Positions 63,552 to 64,000 of a stretch of DNA of 64,000 bases are shown here, one piece after another; the stretch's first letter is position 1, and the number at the start of each line of letters is the position of its first letter. A program made the position numbers and the translations under genes. Source of the stretch: Sphingomonas oligoaromativorans (GTDB taxonomy: Bacteria > Pseudomonadota > Alphaproteobacteria > Sphingomonadales > Sphingomonadaceae). The stretch spans positions 1 through 64,000 of the forward strand of contig NZ_JAASQK010000001.1 in the NCBI RefSeq assembly GCF_011762195.1, given 5' to 3'. Below the pieces are notes generated by a model. It ran no database searches, was not told the DNA's origin, and saw nothing but the letters and a program-made list of their open reading frames with translations.

Positions 63552-64000
63552 TCATTTCGCCTTCCGTCCGGGCAGCAGCGACTTCAGATCGCTGAGCTTG
63601 CCGATCAGCGACTTGCTCTCCCCCTCCTCGGCGGGCCTGGCGAGGCCGGTGTCGGCGGCGCGTGAGATGGAGCGGGCCAGCTCGCCGATCGGGGCCGCCG
63701 TCTTGTGCGACTTGGCGACCTCGGCGAGCGGCTTGCCGAGCTTGGCCGCCTGCGCGAACAGCTTGACGTCATAGGGCACGCACAGGCTGATCTTGCGCTC
63801 GATCGATTCCTCGAACTCCTTGCGCGTGATCTCGCCCACGGCGCCGGGCACGACGCGATTGGCGAGCACCATCACCTGCGCGGCGGGCACATTGGCCTTG
63901 AGCCAGGAGAGCATGCGGATCGTGTCGCGCGCGCCGGCCAGCGTCAGCTCCACCACCAGCACGATGGTCTGCACGTCATGCAGCAGATGCGGGTGCTGGA
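63552..64000 (-). CDS. cpaE: Tad pilus assembly ATPase-like CpaE/TadZ, 5' end outside the window
   Basis: The last 149 codons of a ParA/MinD-like localisation protein for the Tad pilus. The frame is open to the window edge. Seen: QTIVLVVELTLAGARDTIRMLSWLK, VMVLANRVVPGAVGEITRKEFEESIERKISLCVPYDVKLFAQAAKLGKPLAEVAKS, typical of the CpaE C-terminal half. The N-terminal receiver-like part and the Walker A are beyond the edge. Upstream of tadB-tadC in the same orientation. Confidence 0.88.
   Translation of the reverse strand, partial: QHPHLLHDVQTIVLVVELTLAGARDTIRMLSWLKANVPAAQVMVLANRVVPGAVGEITRKEFEESIERKISLCVPYDVKLFAQAAKLGKPLAEVAKSHKTAAPIGELARSISRAADTGLARPAEEGESKSLIGKLSDLKSLLPGRKAK

Overview
The window is GC-rich, densely packed chromosomal DNA from an alphaproteobacterium, most likely Sphingomonadaceae (a Sphingomonas-like organism). 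The evidence is a GcrA cell-cycle regulator, an fbcFBC-type bc1 operon (petABC), a Tad pilus cluster, large TonB-dependent receptors, an Hsp33 and GlyQS of alphaproteobacterial type, and two families of palindromic intergenic repeats. I see no rRNA, no CRISPR array, no prophage and no intact insertion sequence. One tRNA gene (Arg, anticodon CCG) is present.

Region 1 (about 1-17600) is a pectin utilisation locus aimed at rhamnogalacturonan I and homogalacturonan. It encodes a TonB-dependent receptor, two rhamnogalacturonan acetylesterases (CE12), a GH28 polygalacturonase-type enzyme, a secreted GH35 beta-galactosidase with a mutarotase, a signal-peptide-bearing oligogalacturonate lyase (PL22), a cytoplasmic GH105 unsaturated glycuronyl hydrolase, RhaM, a GPH-family sugar symporter, KduD, and a KdgR-like IclR regulator. 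The inferred flow is: outer-membrane uptake by the receptor, periplasmic deacetylation, debranching and depolymerisation, inner-membrane import by the symporter, then cytoplasmic conversion towards KDG and rhamnose.

Region 2 (17697-20757) is a four-gene operon, PepSY membrane protein - DUF2271 - DUF4198 - ApbE. It reads as an extracytoplasmic flavin/iron redox module: the DUF2271 protein carries an SGAT flavinylation motif and ApbE is the matching FMN transferase. A perfect 21-bp palindrome lies upstream. Region 3 (20824-22783) is an ECF41-like sigma factor with a C-terminal SnoaL-like domain, divergent from two carboxymuconolactone-decarboxylase-family proteins.

Region 4 (22826-36336) is mostly housekeeping: tRNA-Arg, nth, dapB, parE, gcrA, argD, argF, hslO, queC and queE. 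It is interrupted at 24811-26640 by an AT-rich islet carrying a large RelA/SpoT-domain (alarmone synthetase-like) protein. Region 5 (36558-53019) holds lipB, hemF-trmL, petABC, apt, ychF, purC/purS/purQ (with an acyltransferase gene inside the pur operon), pth and rplY, plus small membrane proteins, lipoproteins and hypothetical proteins.

Region 6 (53152-64000) has a GumN-like protein, glyQ-glyS, ppdK, a DoxX protein, a membrane-anchored helix-hairpin-helix protein and the start of a Tad pilus cluster (tadC, tadB and a cpaE cut by the window edge). glyS contains an in-frame copy of the same palindromic repeat found in intergenic regions, and has two stretches of foreign-looking codon use. The best candidates for something new are the flavinylation operon, the RelA/SpoT islet, the in-frame palindromic element in glyS, and two very small genes with strong translation or termination signals.
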